Origin: Oceanicola sp. 502str15
Lineage (GTDB): Bacteria > Pseudomonadota > Alphaproteobacteria > Rhodobacterales > Rhodobacteraceae
Assembly: GCF_024105635.1 (NCBI RefSeq)
Contig: NZ_WYDQ01000001.1
Location: forward strand, 3,410,501-3,474,500
Length of the DNA: 64,000 bases
Direction: 5' to 3'
Shown: positions 18,532 through 26,999 of the stretch, in pieces
How positions within the stretch are numbered: the stretch's first letter is position 1
Layout of the letters: the number at the start of each line of letters is the position of its first letter
Made by a program: the position numbers and the translations under genes
The notes under the pieces: model-generated
Database searches by the model: none
What the model was told of the DNA's origin: nothing
Seen by the model: only the letters and a program-made list of their open reading frames with translations

Positions 18532-19352
18532 GCGGCGGCCCTCCGGGCGTCAAAGGCGTTCATGCTGTTTTGCGAGCGTTCGAGGCAGAGCCTAGCCCAG
18601 GCTGCGTGCCCCATTTCGGCGATGCGCCGATGGCTGGGGATCTCGACGCTCACCATGAGGTCGGCGGGCAGGGCGGCGGTGATGCCCTCGAGGTCTGCGC
18701 CGCCTTCGCCGGGCAGCAGGCGCTCCTGCCGCGCGGTGTGAAGAAGGGCTTCGGGTGTCGTCGCCGGTTCGGCGGGGCAATCGCAGAGTTGCAGGTAGCT
18801 CATCATGGCGGCGGGAATGGTTTGCAGGTCGCGCAGCGTGGTGCGCGAGCGGGCCACATGGATGGCGTCGATCAGCACTTCGCCGTTCGGCTGGCCTGCG
18901 GCCTGCACCACGCGAAGGGCTGCGGCAGCGCTGTTCAGGGGGGCCCAGGGGGTGAACTCGAGGTTGATCGAAAGCCCGTGCGGCCGCGCCGCCTCGCAGA
19001 GCGCGGCGAAGGTGTCGGTCATCCGCGATTCGTTTTCGTCGAGGCCGGCGGCAATGATTGTCCGGGCGCCCAGCCGGGCGGCGGTTTCCAGCATCGGCAG
19101 CCAGTGCTCCACGGTGGTTTGCCCGTCAATGCGGGCGATTTCGACGTCGAACACGGGGATGCCCGTCTCGGCGATGAGGCGCTCGGTCTGGCGCAGCATC
19201 TCCGGATTCTCCCAGAGCGGAAAGGCCTGCCCCCCCTCCAGCGCGGGCATCAGCCGGGTGCCCACCGAGTCGTAACCGGCCTCGGCGGCGAGGCTGATGG
19301 TCTCGGGCGGGGAGAGCTCGAGGGTGAGGTAGGAGAGGCAATAGGCGCGGGT
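18528..19352 (-). CDS. Sugar phosphate isomerase/epimerase-like TIM barrel
   Basis: A 274-residue xylose-isomerase-like TIM barrel. Recognisable pieces are FDVEIARI, INLEFTPW, VLIDAIHV, LQLCDCP and SVEIPSHRR, where the Glu, Asp and His positions form the usual metal site. The same fold serves IolE/IolI and the dehydroshikimate dehydratases QuiC/AsbF, which is interesting given the AroE- and AroQ-like genes in this island. A clear paralogue lies at 51057-51878. I start at GTG 19352 because the longer frame would translate through operator site 2. The gene is divergent from the first TRAP operon and shares that control region. Confidence 0.8.
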   Translation of the reverse strand, partial: TRAYCLSYLTLELSPPETISLAAEAGYDSVGTRLMPALEGGQAFPLWENPEMLRQTERLIAETGIPVFDVEIARIDGQTTVEHWLPMLETAARLGARTIIAAGLDENESRMTDTFAALCEAARPHGLSINLEFTPWAPLNSAAAALRVVQAAGQPNGEVLIDAIHVARSRTTLRDLQTIPAAMMSYLQLCDCPAEPATTPEALLHTARQERLLPGEGGADLEGITAALPADLMVSVEIPSHRRIAEMGHAAWARLCLERSQNSMNAFDARRAAA

Positions 19353-19408
19353 CACGGGGGGATTGTCCTTGTTCGAGCGGGCCGGAGCAATGGCCTGCGA
19401 GCGACTAT

Positions 19409-19425
19409 TGACATACTGTATGTCA
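19409..19425. promoter_or_regulatory. GntR-type operator palindrome, site 2 (perfect)
   Basis: TGACATACTGTATGTCA is a perfect palindrome centred on 19417. It lies between the divergent TIM-barrel/M24 operon and the TRAP operon, and TTGACA (19408-19413) overlaps it. It is the best copy of a motif also found at 15541 and 25027. Its symmetry and 17-bp length fit a GntR/FCD dimer site. Confidence 0.75.
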
Positions 19426-19507
19426 GTTGCCAAGTATCGCGAACGAACAGGGCCGCCCGGCTGCGGATCAACGCGCCGGGGCGGCCTTGAAAACCGGGAG
19501 GAATGAG

Positions 19508-20497
19508 ATGAACGCTCTGCTCAGAAGATTTTCGATGACCGCTGCTGCGGTATCCGTGGCCCTTGGGGCCGGTGCCGCCATGGCGCAGGACACGATCACC
19601 ATGCGCATCGCGCACAACATGCCTGAGGCGCACACCTACAGCCTGTGGCTCGACAAGTTCGAGGAGGTGCTGGAAGAGAAGTTTCCGGGCCGGTTCGACA
19701 TCAAGGTATTCCCCGCCGCCCAGCTCGGCACCGAGACCGAGTATCTCGAGGCGATGCAGCTTGGCACGCTCGACGGCGCCATCATGGGCCGTCACGGCCA
19801 GATCGACTCGCGGCTCGATGTGCTGAACCTGCCGATGATCTACCGCGACGATGCCCATGTGGATGCGGTGCTGCACGCCGACAGCGAGGTTGAGGCCCGG
19901 CTGAACGACATTCTCTACGAGAAGGGTTTCAAGGTGCTGGCGTGGGGGGAGCTGGGCTTCCGTTACATCACGACCAACGGCACCGAGGTGCGCTCTGCCG
20001 CCGATCTTCAGGGGCTCGACATTCGGGTGCCCAATGTCCAGCCGTGGCTGACCGCGTTCAAGGCCTGGGGCGCCAACCCGACGCCGCTGCCGTTTGAAGA
20101 GGTCTACTCGGCGCTTCAGCAGGGTGTGGTCAGTGCGCAGGAGAACCCGCCGGAAAACATCTGGACCTCGAAGTTCCACGAGGTGCAATCCACCATGAGC
20201 CTTACCGGTCATGCCAACATCCCCACCGAGTTCGTGCTGTCCCGCGCCTTCTGGGAAGGGCTGCCGGAGGAGGTGAAGGATACCGTGGTCGAGGCCGCCA
20301 AGGCGGGCAGCCTTATTCAGGTTGCTGCCGCGCGTGAAGCCAATGCCGCGCTGGTTGATCAGATCGAGGCAACCGGCGTGACGATCATCCGCGACATCGA
20401 CAAGGAGTCGTTCCGCGCCGGTGCCGAGGAGTCTTACAGGGCTTCGGAAGAGACCATTGGCCGCGACCTGATCGACGCAGTGCTCGAGACCAACTGA
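19508..20497 (+). CDS. TRAP transporter substrate-binding protein (DctP family), system 1
   Basis: A 329-residue periplasmic binding protein with a signal peptide ending near GAAMAQD. The DctP fold shows in TITMRIAHNMPEAHTYS, FPAAQLGTETEYLEAMQLG, the Arg-bearing LQGLDIRVPN (carboxylate-binding region) and WGANPTPLPFEEVYSALQQG. TRAP systems of this family import C4-dicarboxylates and many other organic acids using a sodium gradient. The ATG at 19508 has GGGAGGAA upstream. The small permease follows one base after the stop. Of the four DctP proteins in the window it is the least similar to the 27060/30939/34713 trio, apart from the one at 41008. Confidence 0.92.
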   Translation: MNALLRRFSMTAAAVSVALGAGAAMAQDTITMRIAHNMPEAHTYSLWLDKFEEVLEEKFPGRFDIKVFPAAQLGTETEYLEAMQLGTLDGAIMGRHGQIDSRLDVLNLPMIYRDDAHVDAVLHADSEVEARLNDILYEKGFKVLAWGELGFRYITTNGTEVRSAADLQGLDIRVPNVQPWLTAFKAWGANPTPLPFEEVYSALQQGVVSAQENPPENIWTSKFHEVQSTMSLTGHANIPTEFVLSRAFWEGLPEEVKDTVVEAAKAGSLIQVAAAREANAALVDQIEATGVTIIRDIDKESFRAGAEESYRASEETIGRDLIDAVLETN

Positions 20498-20498
20498 C

Positions 20499-20969
20499 GT
20501 GGCGCTGGTAAACCAAGGTCTTCGCTGGTTTATCGGCATCCTCATCGCCGCGCTGGTCCTCAGCGTGGCGATGGGTGTGTTCTGGCGGTATGGCCTGCGC
20601 AATTCGCTCTATTGGGCGACCGAAGTGCCCAACGTGATCCTGATCTGGATCGTGTTCATGGGCTCGGTCGTGGCCTTCTATGAGCGCCGCCACATTGCCT
20701 TTTCCGCGCTGGTCGAGGCGCTGCCGCCACGGTTGCGGAGCGGGCTGATGATTTTCTCGGAGCTGGTCGTTCTGGTCTTTCTCGTCGCGCTGGCCGTCTA
20801 CGGCACCCAGATCGTGATGGGCGCGATGAACAGCCTGTCGGACGCGCTGAAAATTCCGCGCGGCTATTTCTATCTCTGCATGCCGATCTCGGCCGCGCTG
20901 ATGGCGGTGTGCAGCATCGAAAACCTCGTCCGCCTGCTGCGCGGCCGCGGAACTGGAGCCCCCTCATGA
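20499..20969 (+). CDS. TRAP transporter small permease (DctQ family), system 1
   Basis: A 156-residue membrane protein with four predicted helices: about residues 10-30, 45-65, 90-110 and 125-145. The second holds the characteristic WATEVPNVILIWIVFMG, followed by RRHIAF. It partners the large permease encoded next. The start is a GTG one base after the binding-protein stop, and its stop overlaps the large permease ATG (ATGA). The tight spacing indicates one operon under operator site 2. Confidence 0.9.
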   Translation: MALVNQGLRWFIGILIAALVLSVAMGVFWRYGLRNSLYWATEVPNVILIWIVFMGSVVAFYERRHIAFSALVEALPPRLRSGLMIFSELVVLVFLVALAVYGTQIVMGAMNSLSDALKIPRGYFYLCMPISAALMAVCSIENLVRLLRGRGTGAPS

Positions 20970-22243
20970 TCCTGACGATCTTCGTCGTCTTCTTTTTCCT
21001 GCTCATCATCGGCGTGCCGGTTGCCATGGCGATCGGCGCGGCGGCGATGGGGGCGTTCTGGGCCGATGGCACCTTTCCGATGGCGCAGGTGCCGCACAAG
21101 ATGGTCAACGGTGTCTACTCGTTTCCGCTGGTTGCGGTGCCGCTCTTCATCCTGGCTGGCGCGCTGGCGGGCGAAACCTCCATTGCAGGCAGGCTGGTGC
21201 GGCTGGCGACGGCGCTGGTGGGCCATATCCGGGGCGGGCTGGGGCATGTGAACGTTGCCTCCTCGATGTTCTTCGGCGGGGTCTCGGGCTCGGCGGTGGC
21301 CGATACGGCGGCGGTGGGCAGCCTGATGATTCCGGCGATGGAGAAGCAGGGCTACAGCCGGGAGGATGCGGGCGCGATCACCATCACCTCCTCGACCATC
21401 GGCATCCTGATCCCGCCGTCGATCCCGATGGTGCTTTACGGTGTGACCGTGGGCAGCTCGGTTGGCGCGCTGTTTCTTGCGGGGCTGGTGCCGGGCATCC
21501 TTGTGGGCCTGTTCCTGATGGTGGCCGTCTACGTGATGGCAAAGCGCAAGGGCTGGCCGCAGGCCGAGCATCGGGCGCCGGTTTCGGAACTCTGGGCCGC
21601 CTTCAAGGACGCGATCCTTGCGCTGCTCCTGCCGGTGTTCCTGCTGGGTGCCATCGTGACCGGCCTGACCACGGCCACCGAGGCCGGGGTGATCGGCGTG
21701 GTCTACGCGCTGTTCCTCGCGGGCGTGGTCTATCGCGAGTTCAGCTTTCGCCAGCTCGGCACCATCGTTGTCGAGGCTGCCGTGAACACGGCGATCCCGC
21801 TCTTCGTGGTGTCCACCACGTCAGTTGTTGCCTGGGTCGTGGCGATCGAGCAGTTTCCTGACACCTTGGTGGGGTTCTTCAACGGGCTCGATGCCAGCCC
21901 GTGGATGGTGCTGCTGCTGATGAACCTGTTCCTTCTGATCATCGGCATGTTCGTGGACCTGGTGCCGGCGCTGATCCTCTTTGCGCCGATCCTGCTGCCG
22001 GTCGCGATGGCGCAGGGGGTGGACCCGGTGCAGTTTGGCGCGATCATGGTGGTCAACCTCGGGGTGGGGCTCATCACGCCGCCGGTGGGCAATTGCCTGT
22101 ATGTGGGGGCGGCTGTGGCCAAGGTGCCGGTCGGGCGGCTTGTGCGGGCGTCGCTGCCGTTTCTGGCGATCAACGTGCTGACGCTGCTGCTGGTCACTTT
22201 CGTGCCGCAGGTCAGCCTGTTCCTGCCATCGCTGTTCTACTGA
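20966..22243 (+). CDS. TRAP transporter large permease (DctM family), system 1
   Basis: A 425-residue DctM-type permease with about 12 membrane helices. Family motifs include GHIRGGLGHVNVASSMFFGG, SGSAVADTAAVG, IGILIPPSIPMVLYG and the C-terminal NLGVGLITPPVGNCLYVG. It forms the transport channel together with DctQ and is driven by ion gradients. The ATG at 20966 overlaps the DctQ stop. An alcohol dehydrogenase and an aldo/keto reductase follow within 15 bp, so the operon couples uptake to oxidation of the substrate. Confidence 0.93.
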   Translation: MILTIFVVFFFLLIIGVPVAMAIGAAAMGAFWADGTFPMAQVPHKMVNGVYSFPLVAVPLFILAGALAGETSIAGRLVRLATALVGHIRGGLGHVNVASSMFFGGVSGSAVADTAAVGSLMIPAMEKQGYSREDAGAITITSSTIGILIPPSIPMVLYGVTVGSSVGALFLAGLVPGILVGLFLMVAVYVMAKRKGWPQAEHRAPVSELWAAFKDAILALLLPVFLLGAIVTGLTTATEAGVIGVVYALFLAGVVYREFSFRQLGTIVVEAAVNTAIPLFVVSTTSVVAWVVAIEQFPDTLVGFFNGLDASPWMVLLLMNLFLLIIGMFVDLVPALILFAPILLPVAMAQGVDPVQFGAIMVVNLGVGLITPPVGNCLYVGAAVAKVPVGRLVRASLPFLAINVLTLLLVTFVPQVSLFLPSLFY

Positions 22244-22250
22244 GGGTGAG

Positions 22251-23246
22251 ATGAAAGCACTGGTCTATCACGGCACGACCCGGATCGAATGGGAGGACGT
22301 GCCGCCGCCGCCCGTGCCGGGCGCGGGGCGGGCGCTGCTGGAAGTGGCGGCCTGCGGGATCTGCGGCTCCGACATGCACGGCTACCACGGCCATGACCCG
22401 CGCCGCGTGCCGCCCATGATCATGGGGCACGAAGCGGCAGGCGTGGTGCGGGGCGGTGCGCTTGACGGGCAGCGGGTGGCCCTGAACCCCTTCCTCGACT
22501 GCGGGCATTGTGCCGCCTGCCTTGCGGGTGCGCCGCAGCTCTGCGAGGCGCAGGCCAACATCGGTTTGCCGCCCAATGCCGGCGCCTTTGCCGGGCTGGT
22601 CGCGGCGCCCGAGCGCAACCTTGTGCCGATCCCCGATGACATGCCGTTCACCACGGCGGCCCTGGCGGAGCCGGTGGCGGTTTCGGTCCATGCGGTTGCC
22701 ATCGGCATGCGCGCGCTGGGCCGCCCGCTTTCGACCGCCCGGCTGGTGGTGCTGGGCGGCGGTGCGATTGGGTTGACCACGGCGCTGGTATTGATCGCCG
22801 AAGGGGCCGGCGAGGTGGTGCTGATCGAGACCAACCCCGCACGCCGCGCGACGGCTGCCGCCGCCTCTGCCCGGCTGCGCGCCGTGGCGCCGGAAGAGGC
22901 CCCACCGGCGGGGAGCGCCGACATGATCTTTGATGCCGTGGGAGCCGCTGCCACCCGTGCGCAGGCCTTCGCTCTGGCGCGGCGCGGCGGGGTGATCGTG
23001 CACAGCGGGCTGCTGCCCGGCAGCGACGGCACCGACGTGCGCGCGCTGACGCTTCGGGAGCTGTCCTTCCTCGGCGCCTACTGCTACTCCATGGCCGACT
23101 TCCGCCAGGCGCTCGCCCTGTTGCAGGCGCGGGCGCTTGGCGCGCTGGACTGGGTGGAACAGCGGCCCATGTCCGAGGGCAGCCGCGCCTTTGCCGATAT
23201 AGATGCTGGCCGCGTGGCGGCCGCAAAGGTCATTCTGACAACCTGA
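22251..23246 (+). CDS. Zinc-binding alcohol dehydrogenase (MDR family)
   Basis: A 331-residue MDR enzyme. It has GICGSDMHGYHGHD and GHEAAGVV at the catalytic zinc, a structural zinc loop CGHCAACLAGAPQLC and the cofactor turn VLGGGAIGLTTAL. It is shorter than most MDR enzymes and has a compact C-terminus ending AAKVILTT. The substrate is unknown. It sits 7 bp after the TRAP large permease and 11 bp before the aldo/keto reductase, so it probably acts on the imported compound. A second MDR enzyme at 16333 lies behind the same type of operator. Confidence 0.87.
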   Translation: MKALVYHGTTRIEWEDVPPPPVPGAGRALLEVAACGICGSDMHGYHGHDPRRVPPMIMGHEAAGVVRGGALDGQRVALNPFLDCGHCAACLAGAPQLCEAQANIGLPPNAGAFAGLVAAPERNLVPIPDDMPFTTAALAEPVAVSVHAVAIGMRALGRPLSTARLVVLGGGAIGLTTALVLIAEGAGEVVLIETNPARRATAAAASARLRAVAPEEAPPAGSADMIFDAVGAAATRAQAFALARRGGVIVHSGLLPGSDGTDVRALTLRELSFLGAYCYSMADFRQALALLQARALGALDWVEQRPMSEGSRAFADIDAGRVAAAKVILTT

Positions 23247-23257
23247 AAGGAGCTTTC

Positions 23258-24082
23258 ATGATCCACAAGACAGCCAAGGGCATAAGCATTCCGGCGCTGG
23301 GGCTCGGGACCTTCGAGCTAACCGGCCCGGAAGGCACGGCTGCGATCCGCAGCGCCATCGAGCACGGCTATCGCCACATCGACACCGCCGTGCGCTACGG
23401 CAACGAGGCCGAGGTTGGCCAGGCGATCCGCGAGGCGGGGGTGCCGCGCGAGGAGCTTTTTGTCACCACCAAGGTCTGGTTCGACCGGCTTGCCCCCGAG
23501 CAGGTGCGCGAAAGCATCGACGGCAGCCTTGAGCGGTTGCAGCTGGATCATGTGGACCTGTTGCTGGTGCACTGGCCCGGCACCGAGGTGCCCCTATCCG
23601 AGACCCTGACCGCCTTTGCCGAGGCGCGGGAGGCGGGCAAGACCCGCAGCATCGGGGTGAGCAATTTTACCGTCGCACTGCTCGACGAGGCGATCGACGC
23701 CTGCGGCGCCGAGCTGGTGGCGAACCAGGTCGAGTATCACCCGTACCTGGCGCAGGAGAAGCTGCTGGCATCCGCCCGAAAGCGCGACATGCTGCTCACC
23801 GCCTACCAGCCCATCGCGCGGGGCGAGGTGTTCAAGGATCCGGTCATCACCCGCATCGGCGAGACGCATGGCAAGTCGGCGGCGCAGGTCACGCTGCGGT
23901 GGCTCATGCAGCAGGACAACGTGCTGGCCATTCCGCGGTCGTCGCGGATCGAGAACATGAAGGCCAACTTCGACATCTTCGACTTCGAACTGAGCGCGGA
24001 AGACATGGCCGCGATTTCGGGGCTCGACCGTCAGGACCGGAAGAGCGACTTCGAATGGGCCCCGGAGTGGGACAAGCCCTGA
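23258..24082 (+). CDS. Aldo/keto reductase
   Basis: A 274-residue AKR TIM barrel. It contains HIDTAVRYGNEAEVGQAI (catalytic Asp and Tyr), VTTKVW (Lys), LLLVHWPG (His), SIGVSNF and the NADP-binding AIPRSSRIENMKANFD. It resembles 2,5-diketo-gluconate reductase-type AKRs. It would reduce a carbonyl or oxidise an alcohol using NADP(H). AAAGGAGC precedes the ATG. It is the last gene of the TRAP system 1 operon and is convergent with the epimerase gene, with a 9-bp gap. Confidence 0.9.
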   Translation: MIHKTAKGISIPALGLGTFELTGPEGTAAIRSAIEHGYRHIDTAVRYGNEAEVGQAIREAGVPREELFVTTKVWFDRLAPEQVRESIDGSLERLQLDHVDLLLVHWPGTEVPLSETLTAFAEAREAGKTRSIGVSNFTVALLDEAIDACGAELVANQVEYHPYLAQEKLLASARKRDMLLTAYQPIARGEVFKDPVITRIGETHGKSAAQVTLRWLMQQDNVLAIPRSSRIENMKANFDIFDFELSAEDMAAISGLDRQDRKSDFEWAPEWDKP

Positions 24083-24091
24083 GAGGCCGGC

Positions 24092-24988
24092 TCAACCCTG
24101 TGATCGGTAGAAGTCGATGGTGTCCGACAGCCCCTGCTCGAGCGTCATCGGCTGCCAGTCCGGGAAGTGCCGGGCAATCTTGGGTTCGGCCTTGGGCCCG
24201 TCGATCGGCATCGGCGGGCCTTCGACGGTGATCTGTGCACCGGGCACGAGCCGGTTGATCGTTGCGGCCACCTCGGAGGTGTCGGTTGAGCGCCCGAGCA
24301 GGGTCATGGCCTCGGCGCCTTGCGGCGGGGCTTCGACAGCGGTGAGGAAGATCCGCGCAACGTCATCTGCATGGATCATGTCGATCGGCCCGGAGAAGGG
24401 GATGGTGTAGGCCTCGCCCCGTGCGGCGGCGGCACAGGCCAGGCTCGGCCCCGCCGAGATGCCCACGTCGCGGCCCGGCCCATAAACCACGTAGGGCCGA
24501 AAGCCGGTGGAGCTGATGCCATCTTCGGCCCAGAAGGCCCGGGCGGCGTGCTCCGCACCCAGTTTGAAGGCGCCGTAGAGCGTCGTCGGGCGCGGTTCGG
24601 CGCCTCCATCGGGGCCGAACACGCCCATGCTCGACATCCACGCCACGTTGGCGATGCCATGGGTGCGGGCGGCGAGAAAGGCGTTGAGCGTGCCGATCAG
24701 GTTGACCTCCGCGCCCAGCACCGGCTCTGCCCGACAGGCCGGGGTGAGGATGCCCGCGAGGTGCACCAGGCCCTCGCAGCCGCTGGCCGCCGCCGTCACA
24801 TCATCCGTCGCCACGATGCTGCCGGTATGCCAGGTGATCCGCTCGGCGAGCGCTGCGCCCGCGATTTCGGCAAGCTTGGCGCGGTTCTCGTGCATGTCGA
24901 AGACAACCGGCTCGTGCCCGGCCTCCGCCAGCCGGCAGATGATCCACGCTCCGATGAACCCGCCGCCACCCGTGACCAGAACCTTCAT
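24092..24988 (-). CDS. NAD-dependent epimerase/dehydratase (extended SDR)
   Basis: A 298-residue extended SDR. It has the NAD-binding VLVTGGGGFIGAWI, the active-site Tyr and Lys in LYGAFKLG, a Ser-containing AWMSSMG, and RPYVVYGPGRD. Such enzymes epimerise, dehydrate or dehydrogenate sugars and other polyols. A paralogue lies at 47785-48666 with the same HLAGI and YGPG...SGPS layout. I place the start at the ATG at 24988 because AGGGAG lies six bases upstream; two upstream in-frame starts add only a short Arg/Met-rich tail. It is divergent from the GntR pair, with operator site 3 between. Confidence 0.85.
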   Translation of the reverse strand: MKVLVTGGGGFIGAWIICRLAEAGHEPVVFDMHENRAKLAEIAGAALAERITWHTGSIVATDDVTAAASGCEGLVHLAGILTPACRAEPVLGAEVNLIGTLNAFLAARTHGIANVAWMSSMGVFGPDGGAEPRPTTLYGAFKLGAEHAARAFWAEDGISSTGFRPYVVYGPGRDVGISAGPSLACAAAARGEAYTIPFSGPIDMIHADDVARIFLTAVEAPPQGAEAMTLLGRSTDTSEVAATINRLVPGAQITVEGPPMPIDGPKAEPKIARHFPDWQPMTLEQGLSDTIDFYRSQG

Positions 24989-25026
24989 GACCATCTCCCT
25001 GGACTGCTTCCCCAAGGCCTACTTAT

Positions 25027-25043
25027 TGGCATACTGTATGTCA
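25027..25043. promoter_or_regulatory. GntR-type operator palindrome, site 3
   Basis: TGGCATACTGTATGTCA (centre 25035) lies 38 bp before the epimerase ATG and 78 bp before the GntR ATG. Read on the minus strand it is exactly the site 1 sequence. On that strand it overlaps TTGACA, followed at about 18 bp by a weak -10-like sequence. A half-site, TGACATA, recurs at 25068-25074, which may allow autoregulation of the GntR gene. Confidence 0.7.
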
Positions 25044-25120
25044 ATTATAGGCTGCGCTGGACGCACCTGACATATCAGATACAATCGCCCTTCGGATCGG
25101 GCGGCACGAAGGGCGGCGGC

Positions 25121-25831
25121 ATGGCGCTGAAAGCGAACAAGAACATCAATCCAATGAAGAAAAGCCCGATCCACCGGCCGCAATCGCTCGCGGTTACGGT
25201 GGCCGAGCGGCTGAAGGAGGCGATTCTGCGCCGCGAGATCGCCTTGGGCGAGCCGCTTTCGGAGGAGAAGATCGCCATGGCGATGGAGGTCAGCCGAACG
25301 CCGGTGCGCGAGGCGCTGACGCTGCTTCAGATGCAGGGGCTGATCAACATCCTGCCGCGCCGGGGGAGCATCGTGTTTCTGCCCGATGTCGAGGAACTTC
25401 GCGCGCTTGTCGATTACCGCCTGCACCTGGAACTGCTGGTCAGCCGCCTTGCGCTGGAGCGTGCGCCTGAGGCCACCCTGGCCGGATTGCGCGAGAGCAT
25501 CGCGCTGATGGAGGCCGCGCGCGGTGACGACGACTCGCTGGCCTATGCCGAGGCGGATACGAAGTTTCACAACGTCTTTTTCGAGAATGCCGGAAACTCG
25601 TTCTTTGCCGAGGCGTTCGACATTGCCTCGGGGCGTCTGGCCGCGCTGAGGGCGCATCTCTCGGCCCAGCTCAGTCTGCACCGGCACACCACCTATGCCG
25701 AGCACCTCGAGATTGCCGAGGCGGTGGAGAATCGTGATGCCGAGGCGCTGGCGCGGGTGCTGACGGCCCATATCGCGGCGATGGAGCCCAACTATTCCGG
25801 CGCACTCCAGACCCTGGGCGAGCGCGCCTGA
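25121..25831 (+). CDS. GntR family transcriptional regulator (FCD subgroup)
   Basis: A 236-residue regulator. The N-terminal winged helix includes EAILRREIALGEPLSEEKIA, VSRTPVREALTLLQMQGL and a wing at LPRRGSIVFL. The C-terminal FCD domain contains DTKFHNVFFENAGN (Asp and His ligands) and the His-bearing YAEHLEIAEAV. FCD regulators bind small organic acids, often with a metal. It is the best candidate to bind the three 17-bp palindromes at 15541, 19409 and 25027. The start at 25121 is plausible but has a weak ribosome-binding site; the Met at 25154 is an alternative. Confidence 0.88.
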   Translation: MALKANKNINPMKKSPIHRPQSLAVTVAERLKEAILRREIALGEPLSEEKIAMAMEVSRTPVREALTLLQMQGLINILPRRGSIVFLPDVEELRALVDYRLHLELLVSRLALERAPEATLAGLRESIALMEAARGDDDSLAYAEADTKFHNVFFENAGNSFFAEAFDIASGRLAALRAHLSAQLSLHRHTTYAEHLEIAEAVENRDAEALARVLTAHIAAMEPNYSGALQTLGERA

Positions 25832-25847
25832 GGGCGGGTGCAACCAG

Positions 25848-26534
25848 ATGGCGGCCAAGACCTTCACCCACGAGCACCACGGCGAAACCACCGGCGAGCG
25901 CAGCCTCCGGCGGATCCGCTTCGACATCATGCAGGGCACCCTCGCGCCCGGCCAGAAACTGAAGCTGGAGCGGCTGCGCGAGACCTATGACACCAGCGTC
26001 ACGACTCTGCGGGAGATCCTGAACCGCCTTGCGGTGGAGGGGTTCGTCATTGCCGAGGGGCAGCGCGGTTTCGAGGTGAGCCCGGTGTCGCTGCGCGACC
26101 TGAGGGACATTTCGGAGTTGCGGCTGCTGCTGGAGCGCCACGCCCTGCGGCGCTCGGTCGAGGTGGGGGACATCGAGTGGGAGGCGCGGGTGGTTTCAAC
26201 CTATCACAAGCTGCACTCGGTCGAGACACAGCTTGTTGCCGGTGAAGAGGTGCCGGTGTCGTCCTGGGTGCAGTACGACTGGGATTTTCATCACGCGATC
26301 ATCTCCGCCTGCGACAGCCCGGCGCTGATGGCCAGCCATTCCGGCGCCTTTGATCGCTACATGCGCTATCACCTGCTGGCCCTGTCGTTTCGTGGTGCGG
26401 ATGTGGCCCGACAGCATGAGGCGCTGCGGGATCTGGTGCTGGCACGCGATATTGCCGGGGCGGAGGCGCTGCTGACCGATCACGTGATGGTCGGGCGCGA
26501 CCACGTGGCGCGCACCGGCCGGTTCGACGACTAG
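25848..26534 (+). CDS. GntR family transcriptional regulator (FCD subgroup), second copy
   Basis: A 228-residue regulator 16 bp after the first GntR gene, probably co-transcribed. The DNA-binding part is IRFDIMQGTLAPGQKLKLE, YDTSVTTLREILNRLAVEGF and a wing at AEGQRGFEV. The FCD ligand segment reads WDFHHAIISACDSP, and QHEALRDLVLA lies downstream. It is only distantly related to its neighbour, so they probably sense different ligands or bind different sites. Its 3' end overlaps the convergent aroQ-like gene by 4 bp. Confidence 0.87.
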   Translation: MAAKTFTHEHHGETTGERSLRRIRFDIMQGTLAPGQKLKLERLRETYDTSVTTLREILNRLAVEGFVIAEGQRGFEVSPVSLRDLRDISELRLLLERHALRRSVEVGDIEWEARVVSTYHKLHSVETQLVAGEEVPVSSWVQYDWDFHHAIISACDSPALMASHSGAFDRYMRYHLLALSFRGADVARQHEALRDLVLARDIAGAEALLTDHVMVGRDHVARTGRFDD

Positions 26535-26971
26535 GCCTCGGGGCCGATCATGTCCATCAGCGCCCGCACTGCATGGGCATAGCCGCCGGCGCCGAGGCCC
26601 GCCATGACGGCGGTGGCAACGCCCGATACCAGCGAGTTGTGATACATCGGCTCGCGCGTGTGGATGTTGGAGATGTGATATTCGATCAGCGGTTTGTCGA
26701 ACATCTTCAGCGCGTCCATGATCGCCATGGAGTAGAAGGTGAAGGCCGCCGGGTTGATGATCATGCCCGCGCCGGTGTCGGTGGCTTCGTGGATCCAGCC
26801 GATCATCGTCTCTTCGGAGTTGGTCTGCCGGAACTCGAGGGGCAGCGGCCCCGCAGCCTCGCGGCATAGCGCTTCGACCTCGGCCAGCGTGGTGTGGCCG
26901 TAGATCTCGGGCTCGCGCACGCCCAGACGGTTCAGGTTGGGGCCGTTCAGGATGTAGATCGGCTTCGGCAT
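26531..26971 (-). CDS. aroQ: Type II 3-dehydroquinate dehydratase family, divergent active site
   Basis: A 146-residue AroQ-fold protein. The catalytic loop is intact: GPNLNRLG (Asn12), REPEIYG (Arg19, Tyr24), NPAAF (Asn73), the Asp in AIMDAL, and the Glu and His in IEYHISNIH. Two usual substrate contacts differ: the His of the typical NxxxxTHTS segment is Phe79, and the Arg of the typical REEFRHHS segment is Tyr110. From family knowledge these contact ring hydroxyls of dehydroquinate, so this copy may act on a related, less hydroxylated ring acid. It is downstream of an orphan TRAP binding protein in the same operon. Ordinary dehydroquinate dehydratase activity remains possible. Confidence 0.82.
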   Translation of the reverse strand: MPKPIYILNGPNLNRLGVREPEIYGHTTLAEVEALCREAAGPLPLEFRQTNSEETMIGWIHEATDTGAGMIINPAAFTFYSMAIMDALKMFDKPLIEYHISNIHTREPMYHNSLVSGVATAVMAGLGAGGYAHAVRALMDMIGPEA

Positions 26972-26999
26972 AACTGGGGAATCCTTGCTGGCCGTGGCG

